From assembly GCA_002719955.1 (NCBI GenBank), contig PBFW01000008.1, forward strand, positions 163,900 to 227,899: 64,000 nt of DNA. Reading direction: 5' to 3'. Below are positions 26,616 through 35,941 of the stretch, one piece after another. Made by a program: the position numbers and the translations under genes. The notes below the pieces were generated by a model. The model was not told the DNA's origin. It did not search any database and saw only the letters and a list, made by a program, of their open reading frames with translations. This stretch comes from Deltaproteobacteria bacterium. Its GTDB lineage: Bacteria > Myxococcota_A > UBA9160 > UBA4427. The number at the start of each line of letters is the position of its first letter. Position 1 is the first letter of the stretch.

Positions 26616-29072
26616 ATGAGCGAATTGGGTTGGCGCCAGAAGATGCCGGTGGTGAGTCTGCTCTTCGCCGTGGCGATGGCCGGGGCTTCCTTCATGCTCG
26701 CCCAGGATCCGGTGGAGACCTCGGCGGGCTTCGAAGAGGTCCGTGACGGGGCGCGCATTTTTTTCGTCCGCCATCCCCGGCTCGAGGTCGATGCGCTCGG
26801 CGAACTCATCCTCGATCCGCTCTGGCTCGTCGACACACGCGCGGCTTCCGCGAACAGCGAGCCCGCGAGCCAGGTCCAGCTTCCCCCGCGCGTGCTCGCG
26901 CGTTCCCAGGCACGACTCGATCGATTGATCGGGGCGGCCTACGACGCGCGCATGCAGGAGGATCCGGCCTGGCGGGTGGGGATCCTCGACGCCGGTTCGC
27001 CCGGGCGGAACTACGTTGCGCATGCATTCGTCCATGAGACCACGGCGGGCGTCATCCTCAGCGTCTTTGTGCTGTTGTTGGTTGGCATCCCGCTCGAACG
27101 CACCTGGGGTTCCACTGTCTTTGCGGCCTTCGTCGTCGGGGCCATCCCGACGACGGCCCAGGCCTTCCGCATGCTCGACGCGTCGGGCGGCGTGCCCTGG
27201 AGCGGCGGTGCGGGCCTGGCGGGTGCTCTGCTCGGAGCCTACTTCATCCGCGGTCTGGGAGGGCATTTCGTCGTGCCCGGCTGGATTCTGTTGCCCGTGT
27301 GGCTCGGTCTCGAATCCTTTCTGGTCCGCGGGTTCTGGTTCGACGATCCGGGCGGTGTGCCCTGGGCGACCCTCTTTTCCGCGGTTGGTTTCGGCGCATT
27401 CGTCGCGGGCGGTCTGAGGCTGATAAACATCGAAGCGCGTGTGAACGGTCTGGCTTCGCGGCACGAAACGCAGCCCCCGAACCCGATCGTTCTCAGGGCG
27501 GCGCGGCTGCGCTCCGACGGCGATCCCTATCAGGCCTTCGATCTGATCCAGGCGGCCTGGCGCGATGCGCAGAATGACCCCGAGGTCTGCGAGATGTTCT
27601 ACTCGATCGCGGTCGAAGTCGGGCAGCCCGCGGTCGCGGCCGAAGCCATCCTTCCTCAGTTGCGGACGGCCCTCAGGCAGGGCGATGTCGCCCGTGCCAT
27701 CGATTATTGGCTCCCGCTGGCCGCGTGCGAATCTGATGTTGCGCTCGAGGCGACCCCCCTGGTTCGCCTCGCGGAAGCGCTGCTCGATGCTGGCTATCCG
27801 GATGAAGCGCTTCACTCCCTGCGTCTCGCGGTCGGCGCGGGCGTCTCGTCGGCACATGCGACGCGCATCGCAAATATTGCTCGTGACCTCGACGCCGACT
27901 TGACGCGTCAGGTCGCGACCATCGCCTTGGCCGACCCGGATCTCGATCCGCAGACCCGCGCGGATCTCGCGCTGATCGTGATCGTGCCGAGCGCCGATCC
28001 GCCGCAGCCGGCTGAGCCGGTCGTGATGAAGGAGGCGCTTTCCCAGTTCGATCGTCGCGTGCAGGCGGAGCACCAGACCATCGAGACGACGCAATTCCCG
28101 CTCGGGCTCGAAGCGGATCTAGACGCCGGTCTCGATGCTGATTTCAGCGTGGATCTCGCGGAGCCGGATACAGCCGAGATGGCACCGGAGGAGCAGGTTC
28201 TGCACGCCGGGGCGCTCTCGGCCGAAAGCCTTGCGGCCGACGCCACGCCGCGCCGTGCCACGGATGCCTCGGTCCCAGAGGAGTCGGGCGACGTTCTCTC
28301 GCACTGGGACGGTCCGGATTCGCTCCAGGCCGAACCCTTGACCGACGTGAGCGGCGCGCTCGGCGAAGCGGGGATCGGCGAGGCGATTCTCGAACCCGGT
28401 GACCTCGAGTCGCCGGGTCTGGGCTTCGACTTCGGGCTCCGTAGCGACGAGGACGATCTCGTCGATCGACGCGACGACGAGACGGATACGGATTTCACTC
28501 CGCTGATGGGGGCGATGGACGAGCTGACGAGTCCGATGACGGCGCCAGCGGTCGATTCGGCCCCGGATCAGGGGGGCGCCGCCGACGATTTCGCGTTCGG
28601 AAGCGCGGATGACCAGCCGACCTCGATCATGCAGTTGAGGCCGCTCAAGGCACTCGAAGCGGTGCCGCTCGAGACCAGCGGGGAATGGGTCGAGATCGAT
28701 GTCGACGGTCGGGGCAAATCGAAGCTCCCCTACGCGCGAATCCAGGCGATCTCGGTGGCTGCGGTTCTGGGCCTCGGCCCGCGCCCGGTGTTGATTCTCG
28801 ACTTCGTGTTGAATTGGAGAGGCGACGCTTCTGAGCCGATGAAACTGATTCGCTTCCGCAGCGACCGCTTCGATCCCTTCAAATACTCACCGGACACGGG
28901 GGATCCGCTGGCTGCGCTGACGGCTTGGGTCGTCGAGCTCGAGGGCCTCTCCGGCGCGATTTGTCTGCCGACCCGCGGAATACTCAAGGGACACTTTACA
29001 CGTCATGCGTCGCTCGAAGTCTACGAACGTGAAGTCCTGATGGCTTCGCCGGAAAGTCTGATGGCGAAATAG
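26616..29072 (+). CDS. Rhomboid-fold membrane protein lacking catalytic residues, with large C-terminal region
   Basis: 818 residues. The N-terminal 290 residues match the rhomboid protease fold: HETTAGVILSVF and GIPLERTWGS correspond to the second helix and loop, and SGGAGLAGALLGAYF to the helix that normally carries GxSG. Here Ala199 replaces the nucleophile Ser, and the later AHLGG histidine region reads VGFGAFVAGG, so the His is lost too. Residues about 310-470 contain alternating helices resembling TPR units, then an acidic low-complexity stretch, then a compact C-terminal domain (GRGKSKLPYARIQAISVAAV). Start at an ATG with a GGGAG ahead; a TTG at 26553 is possible. Function unknown, probably scaffolding. 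Confidence 0.65.
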   Translation: MSELGWRQKMPVVSLLFAVAMAGASFMLAQDPVETSAGFEEVRDGARIFFVRHPRLEVDALGELILDPLWLVDTRAASANSEPASQVQLPPRVLARSQARLDRLIGAAYDARMQEDPAWRVGILDAGSPGRNYVAHAFVHETTAGVILSVFVLLLVGIPLERTWGSTVFAAFVVGAIPTTAQAFRMLDASGGVPWSGGAGLAGALLGAYFIRGLGGHFVVPGWILLPVWLGLESFLVRGFWFDDPGGVPWATLFSAVGFGAFVAGGLRLINIEARVNGLASRHETQPPNPIVLRAARLRSDGDPYQAFDLIQAAWRDAQNDPEVCEMFYSIAVEVGQPAVAAEAILPQLRTALRQGDVARAIDYWLPLAACESDVALEATPLVRLAEALLDAGYPDEALHSLRLAVGAGVSSAHATRIANIARDLDADLTRQVATIALADPDLDPQTRADLALIVIVPSADPPQPAEPVVMKEALSQFDRRVQAEHQTIETTQFPLGLEADLDAGLDADFSVDLAEPDTAEMAPEEQVLHAGALSAESLAADATPRRATDASVPEESGDVLSHWDGPDSLQAEPLTDVSGALGEAGIGEAILEPGDLESPGLGFDFGLRSDEDDLVDRRDDETDTDFTPLMGAMDELTSPMTAPAVDSAPDQGGAADDFAFGSADDQPTSIMQLRPLKALEAVPLETSGEWVEIDVDGRGKSKLPYARIQAISVAAVLGLGPRPVLILDFVLNWRGDASEPMKLIRFRSDRFDPFKYSPDTGDPLAALTAWVVELEGLSGAICLPTRGILKGHFTRHASLEVYEREVLMASPESLMAK

Positions 29073-29089
29073 TCCGGGCGCGACCGGAC
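29072..29089. terminator. Small hairpin between convergent genes
   Basis: GTCCGG and CCGGAC form a six-pair stem over a six-base loop exactly at the stop codon of the rhomboid-like gene, in the 31-base gap before the end of xth. It has no T-tract and may act only weakly, or in both directions. Confidence 0.25.
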
Positions 29090-29103
29090 GCTGTGCCTTC
29101 GAC

Positions 29104-29928
29104 TCAGCCGAAGATTTCTAGATCCAGATCGACCCCGATCGGGCAATGGTCCGACCCCATCGTCCCCGGCTCGATGAATGCGTTCCGGACGAAGGGCAAA
29201 GCAGAGGGCGAAGCGAGGATATAGTCGATTCGCCAGCCGATATTCTTGGCGCGCACTCCGAAGCGCTGGCTCCACCAGGAATAGTGACCCTCGCCACTCT
29301 CGAAGGCGCGGAAGGTGTCGATCCATCCGGCCTCGATCCAGCGGTCGAGTTCTTCGCGTTCTTCGGTCAAGAAACCCGAGGTCTTGCGGTTGTCCTTGGG
29401 CCGGGCGAGGTCGATGTCCTGGTGAGCCGTGTTGTAGTCGCCCATGACGAGTACGCGATAGCCGCCGCGGCGCCATTTCTCGATGCGATCGAAGAGGGCG
29501 CGATACCAATCGAGCTTGTAGGGGACGCGATCGTTGCTGCGATCCTTTCCTGAGCCGTTCGGGAAATAGCCATTCGCAATGATGAGGCGTCCGAAGCGCG
29601 CGATCTGAAGCCTGCCCTCGGAGTCGAAACGATTTTCACCGAGCGAAGTATCGAGGCGATCGGGCTTGCGACGTGAGAGCAGGCCGACGCCGGAGTAGCC
29701 CTTCTTCTCGGCCGCAACGTAATGATGTTGATAGTCGCCGAGGGCAAGGATCTCTTCGGGGATGGCTTCGAGATCCGCGCGGACTTCCTGGAGGCCGATG
29801 ATCTCCGCATTGGATTCCTGAATCCATCGGTCGAGGCCCTTTTTCGTCGCGGCGCGGATGCCATTCACGTTCCAAGAGTAGACGCGGCAGGTGTCGCTGG
29901 GCGGGGTTTTCTTCTTGCGTGCGGACAA
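29104..29928 (-). CDS. xth: Exodeoxyribonuclease III (AP endonuclease)
   Basis: 274-residue EEP-fold nuclease acting at abasic sites and 3' blocks in DNA repair. Conserved elements: YSWNVNGIRA, GLQEVRAD (metal-binding Glu), NGYFPNG, GDYNTAHQDIDL and the C-terminal GSDHCPIG (catalytic His). SWWSQRFG and GWRIDYIL are the usual ExoIII blocks. A basic N-terminal tail of about 13 residues precedes the fold. It is downstream of speA on the same strand with a 45-base gap. Confidence 0.93.
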   Translation of the reverse strand: MSARKKKTPPSDTCRVYSWNVNGIRAATKKGLDRWIQESNAEIIGLQEVRADLEAIPEEILALGDYQHHYVAAEKKGYSGVGLLSRRKPDRLDTSLGENRFDSEGRLQIARFGRLIIANGYFPNGSGKDRSNDRVPYKLDWYRALFDRIEKWRRGGYRVLVMGDYNTAHQDIDLARPKDNRKTSGFLTEEREELDRWIEAGWIDTFRAFESGEGHYSWWSQRFGVRAKNIGWRIDYILASPSALPFVRNAFIEPGTMGSDHCPIGVDLDLEIFG

Positions 29929-29973
29929 TGGGATGCCTTCGTCTCTTCGTGGGAGGTGACGGCTCTGCGAGCC

Positions 29974-31926
29974 TCAGTCTTCGCCCCGTAGATAGGTGTA
30001 GCCGTTCAAGCCTTCGTCGTAGCGGCGGCGCAAGAGGGCGGAATCCTCGAGGCTGATCCGACCGTCGCGAAGGGCGCGTTCGGTCGTGCGGCGAACGCGC
30101 TCGATCAGGTTTTGCTTGTCGTACTGGACATAGGAGAGCACCTCGGTGACGGCATCGCCTTCGACGAAATGTTCCACCGAGTATTGGTGGTTCGAGGCGG
30201 GTGGAGTGCCCGACTCGTCCCGGGGGTCGAGGCGAACATGAACGGCGTCGGTGTCGCCGAAGAGATTGTGAAGATCCCCGAGGATCTCTTGATAGGCACC
30301 GATCAGAAAGACGGCCAGGAAATAGGGCGCATCTGTCCAGGGATGTAGCCTGAGTGTCGGCTGGTCTTCGCCCTCGCCGATGAAATGATCGAGCTTTCCA
30401 TCGGAGTCGCATGTGAGGTCGACGATGACACCCTGGCGTGTGGGCTCTTGCTCGAGACGATGGATCGGCATGACCGGGAAGACCTGTTTGATGGCCCAGG
30501 CATCCGGCGCCGATTGAAAGATCGAGAAATTTCCGAAATAGGTGTCGGTCAGGATCTTGCGTAGGTCTTCGAACTCTTCGGGGGATTCCCCGAGTTGTTC
30601 GAGGATTCGTCCGATGCGCACACAGCCCGCGTGGAAGAGTCGTTCACTCTTGGCGCGGCCCTCGAGGTCGAGGTACCCGAGCGAGAAGAGAGAGGCGGCT
30701 TCGTCGCGACCATGGATGAGGTCGTGGTATCGCTCGGAGAGCGAGTCGGGGGAGATCGTCTCCACGGCCTCGTAGAGCGAGTGGAGGACGGCATGATCCG
30801 ATTCTTCGCAGGCCTCGATCTTCGGTCCCGCCGGATCTCGGTTCACACCGATCACGTCGAACACGAGAAGCGATTGGTGTGCCACCATTGCGCGACCGGA
30901 TTCCGTGATGATATCCGGTGCTGGGATCCCAGCCTCGCTGCAAGCCTGGGCGGCCGCGAATACGACGTCGTTCGCGTATTCCTGAATGGAATAGTTCATG
31001 GAGGATGGGTCGTCGGCCTCCGTCCCGAGATAGTCGACGCCCAGCCCGCCCCCCACATCGAGCAGATGGAGCGAATCTGCGCCCAGACGATGAAGCCCGA
31101 CGTAGATCCGCATGGCCTCGCGGAGCGCCTCCTTGTGGGCGTGGATCGTCGTGATCTGGGAGCCGATGTGGAAATGGAGGAGTTCGATGCAGTCGAGCAT
31201 GTCTTCGCTGCGGAAGCGAGCGACTGCTCGGACGAGTTCGTCGGCGGAGAGACCGAATTTCGACTGTTCGCCCGAGGACTCGATCCAGCGGCCCGCACCC
31301 ACGGTCGCGAGTCGCGTGCGAAATCCGACATGGGGCCGAATGCCGAGGGCCGCGGCCGCCTTCACGATCAGGTCGATTTCGGAAAAACGGTCGACGACAA
31401 TGATCGGATTTCGGCCGAGGCTCTGAGCGAGCAGGGCGGTTTCGACATAGGCGCAGTCCTTATAACCATTGCAGATGAGCAGCGCGTCCTGGGTGTCGAG
31501 CAGCGCCAGGGCGATCAGCAATTCGGGTTTGCTGCCAGCTTCGAGGCCGACGCCATGGGGCGCCCCGAACTCGATGATCTCCTCGACGACATGGGCCTGC
31601 TGGTTGACCTTGATCGGGTAGACGCCCCGCCATCGGCCCGCATATTCGTTGTCCGCAACCGCGTTCGCGAAGCAGCTCGCCAGTTCTTCGATTCGTGTCG
31701 CCAGGATGTCGGAGAAGCGGATCAACATCGGCCGCCGCAAGCCTCGACGTTCGAGCTCTTCGACGAGCTTGGGAAGGTCGATCTTCTCTTCGGTCTCGCG
31801 CGAGGGTTCGACCCTTCGTCGCGGGTGGACCATCAGGTGGCCGTCCGCGGAGACCGAGAAGAAGCCCGCCCCCCATTCGGGGACGCGATAGAGATCGGAA
31901 CTCTGTCGAGGCGTCCACTCAGACAT
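29974..31926 (-). CDS. speA: Biosynthetic arginine decarboxylase
   Basis: 650-residue PLP fold-III decarboxylase that makes agmatine for polyamine synthesis. WGAGFFSVSADGH opens the protein; YPIKVNQQAHVV contains the PLP Lys; HFHIGSQITT, DVGGGLGVDYLG and ITESGRAMVAH are family blocks; the C-terminal CDSDGKLDHFI carries the active-site Cys from the partner subunit. The start ATG overlaps the hisS stop (TGATG), so the two genes are co-translated. The next enzyme of the pathway is not in the window. Confidence 0.94.
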   Translation of the reverse strand: MSEWTPRQSSDLYRVPEWGAGFFSVSADGHLMVHPRRRVEPSRETEEKIDLPKLVEELERRGLRRPMLIRFSDILATRIEELASCFANAVADNEYAGRWRGVYPIKVNQQAHVVEEIIEFGAPHGVGLEAGSKPELLIALALLDTQDALLICNGYKDCAYVETALLAQSLGRNPIIVVDRFSEIDLIVKAAAALGIRPHVGFRTRLATVGAGRWIESSGEQSKFGLSADELVRAVARFRSEDMLDCIELLHFHIGSQITTIHAHKEALREAMRIYVGLHRLGADSLHLLDVGGGLGVDYLGTEADDPSSMNYSIQEYANDVVFAAAQACSEAGIPAPDIITESGRAMVAHQSLLVFDVIGVNRDPAGPKIEACEESDHAVLHSLYEAVETISPDSLSERYHDLIHGRDEAASLFSLGYLDLEGRAKSERLFHAGCVRIGRILEQLGESPEEFEDLRKILTDTYFGNFSIFQSAPDAWAIKQVFPVMPIHRLEQEPTRQGVIVDLTCDSDGKLDHFIGEGEDQPTLRLHPWTDAPYFLAVFLIGAYQEILGDLHNLFGDTDAVHVRLDPRDESGTPPASNHQYSVEHFVEGDAVTEVLSYVQYDKQNLIERVRRTTERALRDGRISLEDSALLRRRYDEGLNGYTYLRGED

Positions 31927-33260
31927 CAGATGGGGTCCCCCGAGCCCTGGATGGCTTCTTCGATCTCTTCTTTTCGAGCGAGGTCGCGAACCTTGACGAC
32001 GCCTCGCGCGAGTTCGTCCCCGCCGATCAGATAGACGCGCTCGGCGCCCGCCTTGTCCGCATCTCCGAGAACGCGTTTGAGCTTTGATTTGCCCAGACAG
32101 AGCTCGACGCGCCTGCCCGCTCGACGCAGCCGACGGGCGACGGTGATCGCGGCGGGCTTCTCCTCCGGCCCGAATGCATACACGATGTCCTGGACATCGG
32201 GCTTGAGATCCGGCCAGAGTCCCTCGTCCTCGAGCAGCTCACCGATGACGACATCGCCGAAGCCGAATCCGACGGCCGGGACGGGCTTGCCGCCGAGCGT
32301 CTCGGCCAGGCGGTCGTAACGACCGCCGCCGGCGATCGCGCGAAGGGTTCCGCCGGCGTCGAAGGCTTCGAAGACCACCCCGGTGTAATAGGCGAGCCCG
32401 CGCACGACCGACGCGTCGAAAGGAACGTGATCCGCGATTCCATAGGCCTCGAGGAGAGTGTAGAGACGCCGCAATTCGGCGATCGCAGGGGAATCCGTTG
32501 CCGCAAACCTTGCGGCCTCGTCCAGCGAGCGCGCCCCCAGGATCTCGATGACGCGGGCGGCCTCTTCGGCGGAGAGTCCGACACCGCCCTGGGCATCACA
32601 GAGTTGTTCGGTCACCGCCTCGGCTCCGATCTTGTCTATCTTGTCGATCACGACACAGAGCGGCTCGAAGACCTCCGGCCGGCCGGAGAGCACGCCCTCG
32701 CGCAGGGATTCCTCGAGCAGGGCCCGGCTGTTGAGCCGGATCCCGACTTTGCCGCGCGCGAGTCCGAGCCCGTCGAGCATCGTGAACATCGCCGAGAGCA
32801 GCTCCGCCTCGGCCTCGACCCCGGACTCTCCCCAGATATCCATGTTCCATTGATAATGTTCGCGCTTGCGGCCGCGGGTCATGCGTTCGTAGCGCCAGTT
32901 CTGGGTCACGGTGAACCAGCGGATCGGGAAGCGCATCGCACCCTGGCGTGCGATCACCATCCGGGCGATCGAGGGCGTCATCTCCGCTCGCAGGGCGAGT
33001 TCGCGGTCGTGAAGTTCGAAGTGATAGAGCTGGTCGACGATCTCCTCGCCCGCCTTGCGCTTGAACAGTTCGAGATGTTCCACCATCGGGGCGTCGACCT
33101 CTTCGAAGCCAAAGCTCGCAGCGGTCTTGCGAAATTGGGCAAAGAGCCAATTCCGGCGCCGCATGTCATCGGGGTAGAAATCACGCGTGCCCCTGGGGGG
33201 CTGAAGGCTGTGTCCTCCGCGGCCCCCCTTGTCGCTGCCCTTGCCCTTGCTCACGGGCAT
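31926..33260 (-). CDS. hisS: Histidyl-tRNA synthetase
   Basis: 444-residue class II synthetase. QPPRGTRDFYPDD is the usual N-terminal motif, RYERMTRGRKREHYQWNMD motif 2, GLAYYTGVVFEAF the histidine-binding HisA block, and AIAGGGRYDRLA motif 3. A short Lys/Gly-rich leader precedes the core. The ATG at 33260 has AAGAGG about nine bases upstream; a GTG at 33254 is also possible. The open frame beyond is antisense noise. It leads the hisS-speA(-xth) cluster. Confidence 0.93.
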   Translation of the reverse strand: MPVSKGKGSDKGGRGGHSLQPPRGTRDFYPDDMRRRNWLFAQFRKTAASFGFEEVDAPMVEHLELFKRKAGEEIVDQLYHFELHDRELALRAEMTPSIARMVIARQGAMRFPIRWFTVTQNWRYERMTRGRKREHYQWNMDIWGESGVEAEAELLSAMFTMLDGLGLARGKVGIRLNSRALLEESLREGVLSGRPEVFEPLCVVIDKIDKIGAEAVTEQLCDAQGGVGLSAEEAARVIEILGARSLDEAARFAATDSPAIAELRRLYTLLEAYGIADHVPFDASVVRGLAYYTGVVFEAFDAGGTLRAIAGGGRYDRLAETLGGKPVPAVGFGFGDVVIGELLEDEGLWPDLKPDVQDIVYAFGPEEKPAAITVARRLRRAGRRVELCLGKSKLKRVLGDADKAGAERVYLIGGDELARGVVKVRDLARKEEIEEAIQGSGDPI

Positions 33261-33516
33261 TCCTCTCTGCCTCTTAGGCGGTTCTCGCACCCGGGCCCCG
33301 AAAGCGCTCCGGAGGGCCCGATCGGGGCCCGTGCCTGGCTGCGTGAGTGGCGGGCGTCGCCGAACCACTCGCAATTCGCGAGTCAGGGAATACCACGCTC
33401 AGGCCAGGATGCGCAGTGTCCGACGGGGATTGCTACACACCAAGCCGATTTGGGGCCCAGCGGGCCATTCCCGGGCCGCCCCTTTCGTCGATGAATAAAA
33501 GATGAGGTGAGAATCC
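33261..33516. promoter_or_regulatory. Divergent hisS / DGDG-lipoprotein intergenic region
   Basis: 256 bases without a gene. It must hold promoters in both directions. An inverted repeat of six pairs (ACTCGC/GCGAGT, 33367-33383) and a GAGGTGAG Shine-Dalgarno just before the lipoprotein ATG are the only elements I can point to. I looked for a tRNA in the GC-rich middle and found none. Confidence 0.4.
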
Positions 33517-34878
33517 ATGAACTCGGTTGCCCGTCCGACGCCCGCGAATTCGGGTCCTGCCCCGCGCGGGATTGCGCTCGTGATCTGTGCCTTTGTCCTC
33601 GTTCTGTCCGCCGCCGGCTGCCAGGAGAGTGGGGACGGCGGGGCGCTGGATTCCGCTGCGCCGGCGGCACCCGTGAAGAATCCCTCGACGACCCCGGCGA
33701 CGACCCCGGACGATATGGCGTTTGGCCTCGTCCTCGGCCTCTCCGTCTTCCCCAAAGCGGCCCCCGACGCCGAGGGGCCGCCCGTCCCGCTGCCCGCGGA
33801 GCTCGAGTTCATCGTTCGCCGCGGTGGCGAATGGGTGAAGACTACGCTTCGCGACGACCAGAGCAACGTCTTCCACAAGGCGATGGCCTACGAGACGCCG
33901 TCGGGTGAGATCGCGCTCCTGACCGGGGCGGGCGAGCGGGCGATTCTCAAGCTGTGGACCAAGCGGGACGGCGAGTTCGTTTCGCAGGCGCTCTGGGAGA
34001 AGGATTTCGGTGGCCGTTTCTCGCGCATGCGCGATCTCGAAGTCGGGGATGTCGATGGCGACGGGTCGAACGCGATCGCCATCGCGACCCACGATCAGGG
34101 TGTCGTGGCCATCGTTCGACCGAAGGATGGCGGCTATGAGGTCGAGGAACTCGATCACGAGTCGGACACCTTCGTCCACGAGATCGAAATCGGCGACGTC
34201 GATGGGGACGGGGCGATGGAGATCTATGCGACGCCCTCGGAGCCGAATCGCCTCGACGGTTCCCATCAATCGGGCGTCGTTGTTCGTTATGTCCCGAGCA
34301 AGGGTGAGGGACGTGTGGTGGTGGCCGATCTCGGTGGTCGACATGCCAAGGAAATCCTCGTTCACGACATCGATGGCAATGGCCAGGACGAGCTCTATGT
34401 GATCGTCGAGGGCCAGAAGGATCCGAATGGCAAGGGACTTCTGCATCGCACCGAGATCTGGCGCTACGAAGCGGAGACACCGGCCGCCGAAGGGGTCGTG
34501 ATCGCGGAACTCGATGATCGCCTGGGCCGCTTTCTGACGCCGAGCGACCTCGATGGTGACGGTGAGAAGGAGATCGTCGTGGCGCTCTTCTCGAAGGGTG
34601 TCTGGTGGCTTCGCCCCGGAAAGGACCACAACAAGCCCTGGCGCAAGAAGGTGATCGATCGACGCTCGAGCAGCTTCGAGCACGCGGCGCTCGCAACGGA
34701 TCTCGATGGAGACGGTCGCCAGGAACTCTATGTGGCGAACGATCACGGCAAGGAGCTGCGCCGTTTCGTCTGGAACGGACGGCGTCTCGTGAAGGAAGTG
34801 ATCTACAAGCGAGAGGATGACCGTTCCGTCCTCACCTGGAATATCATGCCGATCCCAGCTGGGCTCGCTGCGGACTGA
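33517..34878 (+). CDS. Lipoprotein with FG-GAP/VCBS-type calcium-loop repeats
   Basis: 453 residues with a lipoprotein signal ending in LSAAGC (Cys35). The mature part holds five loops of the form D-x-D-G-D/N-G (VGDVDGDGS, IGDVDGDGA, VHDIDGNGQ, PSDLDGDGE, ATDLDGDGR) spaced by beta-rich stretches, each followed by an E-hydrophobic-Y/V strand. This is the integrin-like FG-GAP/VCBS propeller pattern, where the loops bind calcium. It probably acts in the periplasm or at the outer membrane as a binding protein. The start has a good GAGGTGAG site. No partner gene is obvious; it converges on the phosphorylase gene. Confidence 0.65.
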   Translation: MNSVARPTPANSGPAPRGIALVICAFVLVLSAAGCQESGDGGALDSAAPAAPVKNPSTTPATTPDDMAFGLVLGLSVFPKAAPDAEGPPVPLPAELEFIVRRGGEWVKTTLRDDQSNVFHKAMAYETPSGEIALLTGAGERAILKLWTKRDGEFVSQALWEKDFGGRFSRMRDLEVGDVDGDGSNAIAIATHDQGVVAIVRPKDGGYEVEELDHESDTFVHEIEIGDVDGDGAMEIYATPSEPNRLDGSHQSGVVVRYVPSKGEGRVVVADLGGRHAKEILVHDIDGNGQDELYVIVEGQKDPNGKGLLHRTEIWRYEAETPAAEGVVIAELDDRLGRFLTPSDLDGDGEKEIVVALFSKGVWWLRPGKDHNKPWRKKVIDRRSSSFEHAALATDLDGDGRQELYVANDHGKELRRFVWNGRRLVKEVIYKREDDRSVLTWNIMPIPAGLAAD

Positions 34879-34896
34879 GCCGAGGCCCGGGACCCC

Positions 34897-35685
34897 CTAC
34901 AGGTCTCGGGACCCAGCCAACCGAAGCATCGCGCGGGTCGCGACCTCGATGCAGGCCGTCATGTTGTTGTCGAGATCGATTTTCGAAGGGCCGGGCCACG
35001 GTGCCTTGTCCGACACGACACAGATCGCACCCGCGCGGATTCCGAAAAGGCCCGCGAGGGTGAGCAGAATGCCCGCTTCCATTTCGCAGTTGAGGATCCG
35101 GGCCTGCTGCATGTCACGAATGCGTGTCTCGAAATGGCTCGGCCAATAGCCTCCGACCGACATGCTCAGGAGTGAATCGTTCGGGCCTGCGATCGCGTTG
35201 CGGGCATAGAATGCATCGAGAGACCAGGTCACACCCGTTTTCGCTGGTGCGCCCGTGATGGCCGATTCTTCGACCAGCGCGCCGACGACCTCCCAGTTCG
35301 CGATCGCGGGATACTCGGGGAGGACGTAGGTCTTGCTCGTCCCGTCATCGCGGACGCAGCCCGTCGTGATCGCGAGGTCGCCGATTTCCGTCGCCGGGTC
35401 GAGCCCACCGCTATTTCCGATCCGGATCATCGTCTTCGCACCGAGTTTGATCATCTCCTCGACGAGGATGGCCGTTCCCGGAGCACCGATGCCATGGGAG
35501 GCCGCGCTCAGGGCGACCCCATCGCGCTGGCCCGTGACTATGGTGTACTCGCGGACGCCGCAGACCTCGCGCTTCTCCTCCCAGTCCGCGGTGATCCGTT
35601 CGACGCGCGCGGGGTCGCCGCAGAGGAGGATATTTTCTGCAATGTCGCCGGGGCGGCAGCCAGTGATCGGTTGGGCGTTGTTCAA
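34897..35685 (-). CDS. Uridine phosphorylase-like nucleoside phosphorylase
   Basis: 262-residue member of the PNP/UDP family, expected to split a nucleoside with phosphate. Visible: LLCGDPARVERI (phosphate loop), SHGIGAPGTAI, IRIGNSGGL (the usual GTCG/GTSGG region) and NCEMEAGILLTL with the base-recognition Glu/Met. The protein begins at a TTG at 35685 (LNNAQPIT) supported by GAGGAG five bases ahead; no ATG lies near, and the open frame beyond shows no similarity. Whether uridine or another nucleoside is used is uncertain. Confidence 0.8.
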   Translation of the reverse strand: MNNAQPITGCRPGDIAENILLCGDPARVERITADWEEKREVCGVREYTIVTGQRDGVALSAASHGIGAPGTAILVEEMIKLGAKTMIRIGNSGGLDPATEIGDLAITTGCVRDDGTSKTYVLPEYPAIANWEVVGALVEESAITGAPAKTGVTWSLDAFYARNAIAGPNDSLLSMSVGGYWPSHFETRIRDMQQARILNCEMEAGILLTLAGLFGIRAGAICVVSDKAPWPGPSKIDLDNNMTACIEVATRAMLRLAGSRDL

Positions 35686-35941
35686 GGGGGCTCCTCGGAT
35701 TCGCGCGCGTCGGTTCGGGTTCACCGCGCAGGATGGGTTGGGTCGAATCGAGCAAGGGAAGCGGTTTTGCGGAGGGGGTGCCAGAGCGTATTCCCCGGCT
35801 CTCCGATCCCCGAAGCGCGTCTCGCGGGAGGTGCGAATCGCTGACCGCGGACGGAAAGCGGCGGGGATCCGAGGCATACTTTCCGGTATCAGCTGATTCG
35901 GGGCGAAATGGTTCGGACCCGACGGCTCGCTCGGGGGATCC
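35686..35941. promoter_or_regulatory. Divergent phosphorylase / two-component operon intergenic region
   Basis: 256 bases with no credible gene. It should carry the promoters of the leftward phosphorylase gene and the rightward kinase-regulator pair. I could not recognise a convincing operator or RR-binding direct repeat. Confidence 0.3.

Noticed and set aside
26499..28094. Upstream extension of the DUF3604 reading frame
   Set aside because: It lies antisense to the rhomboid-like gene, and a lipoprotein signal in the middle of a protein would make no sense.
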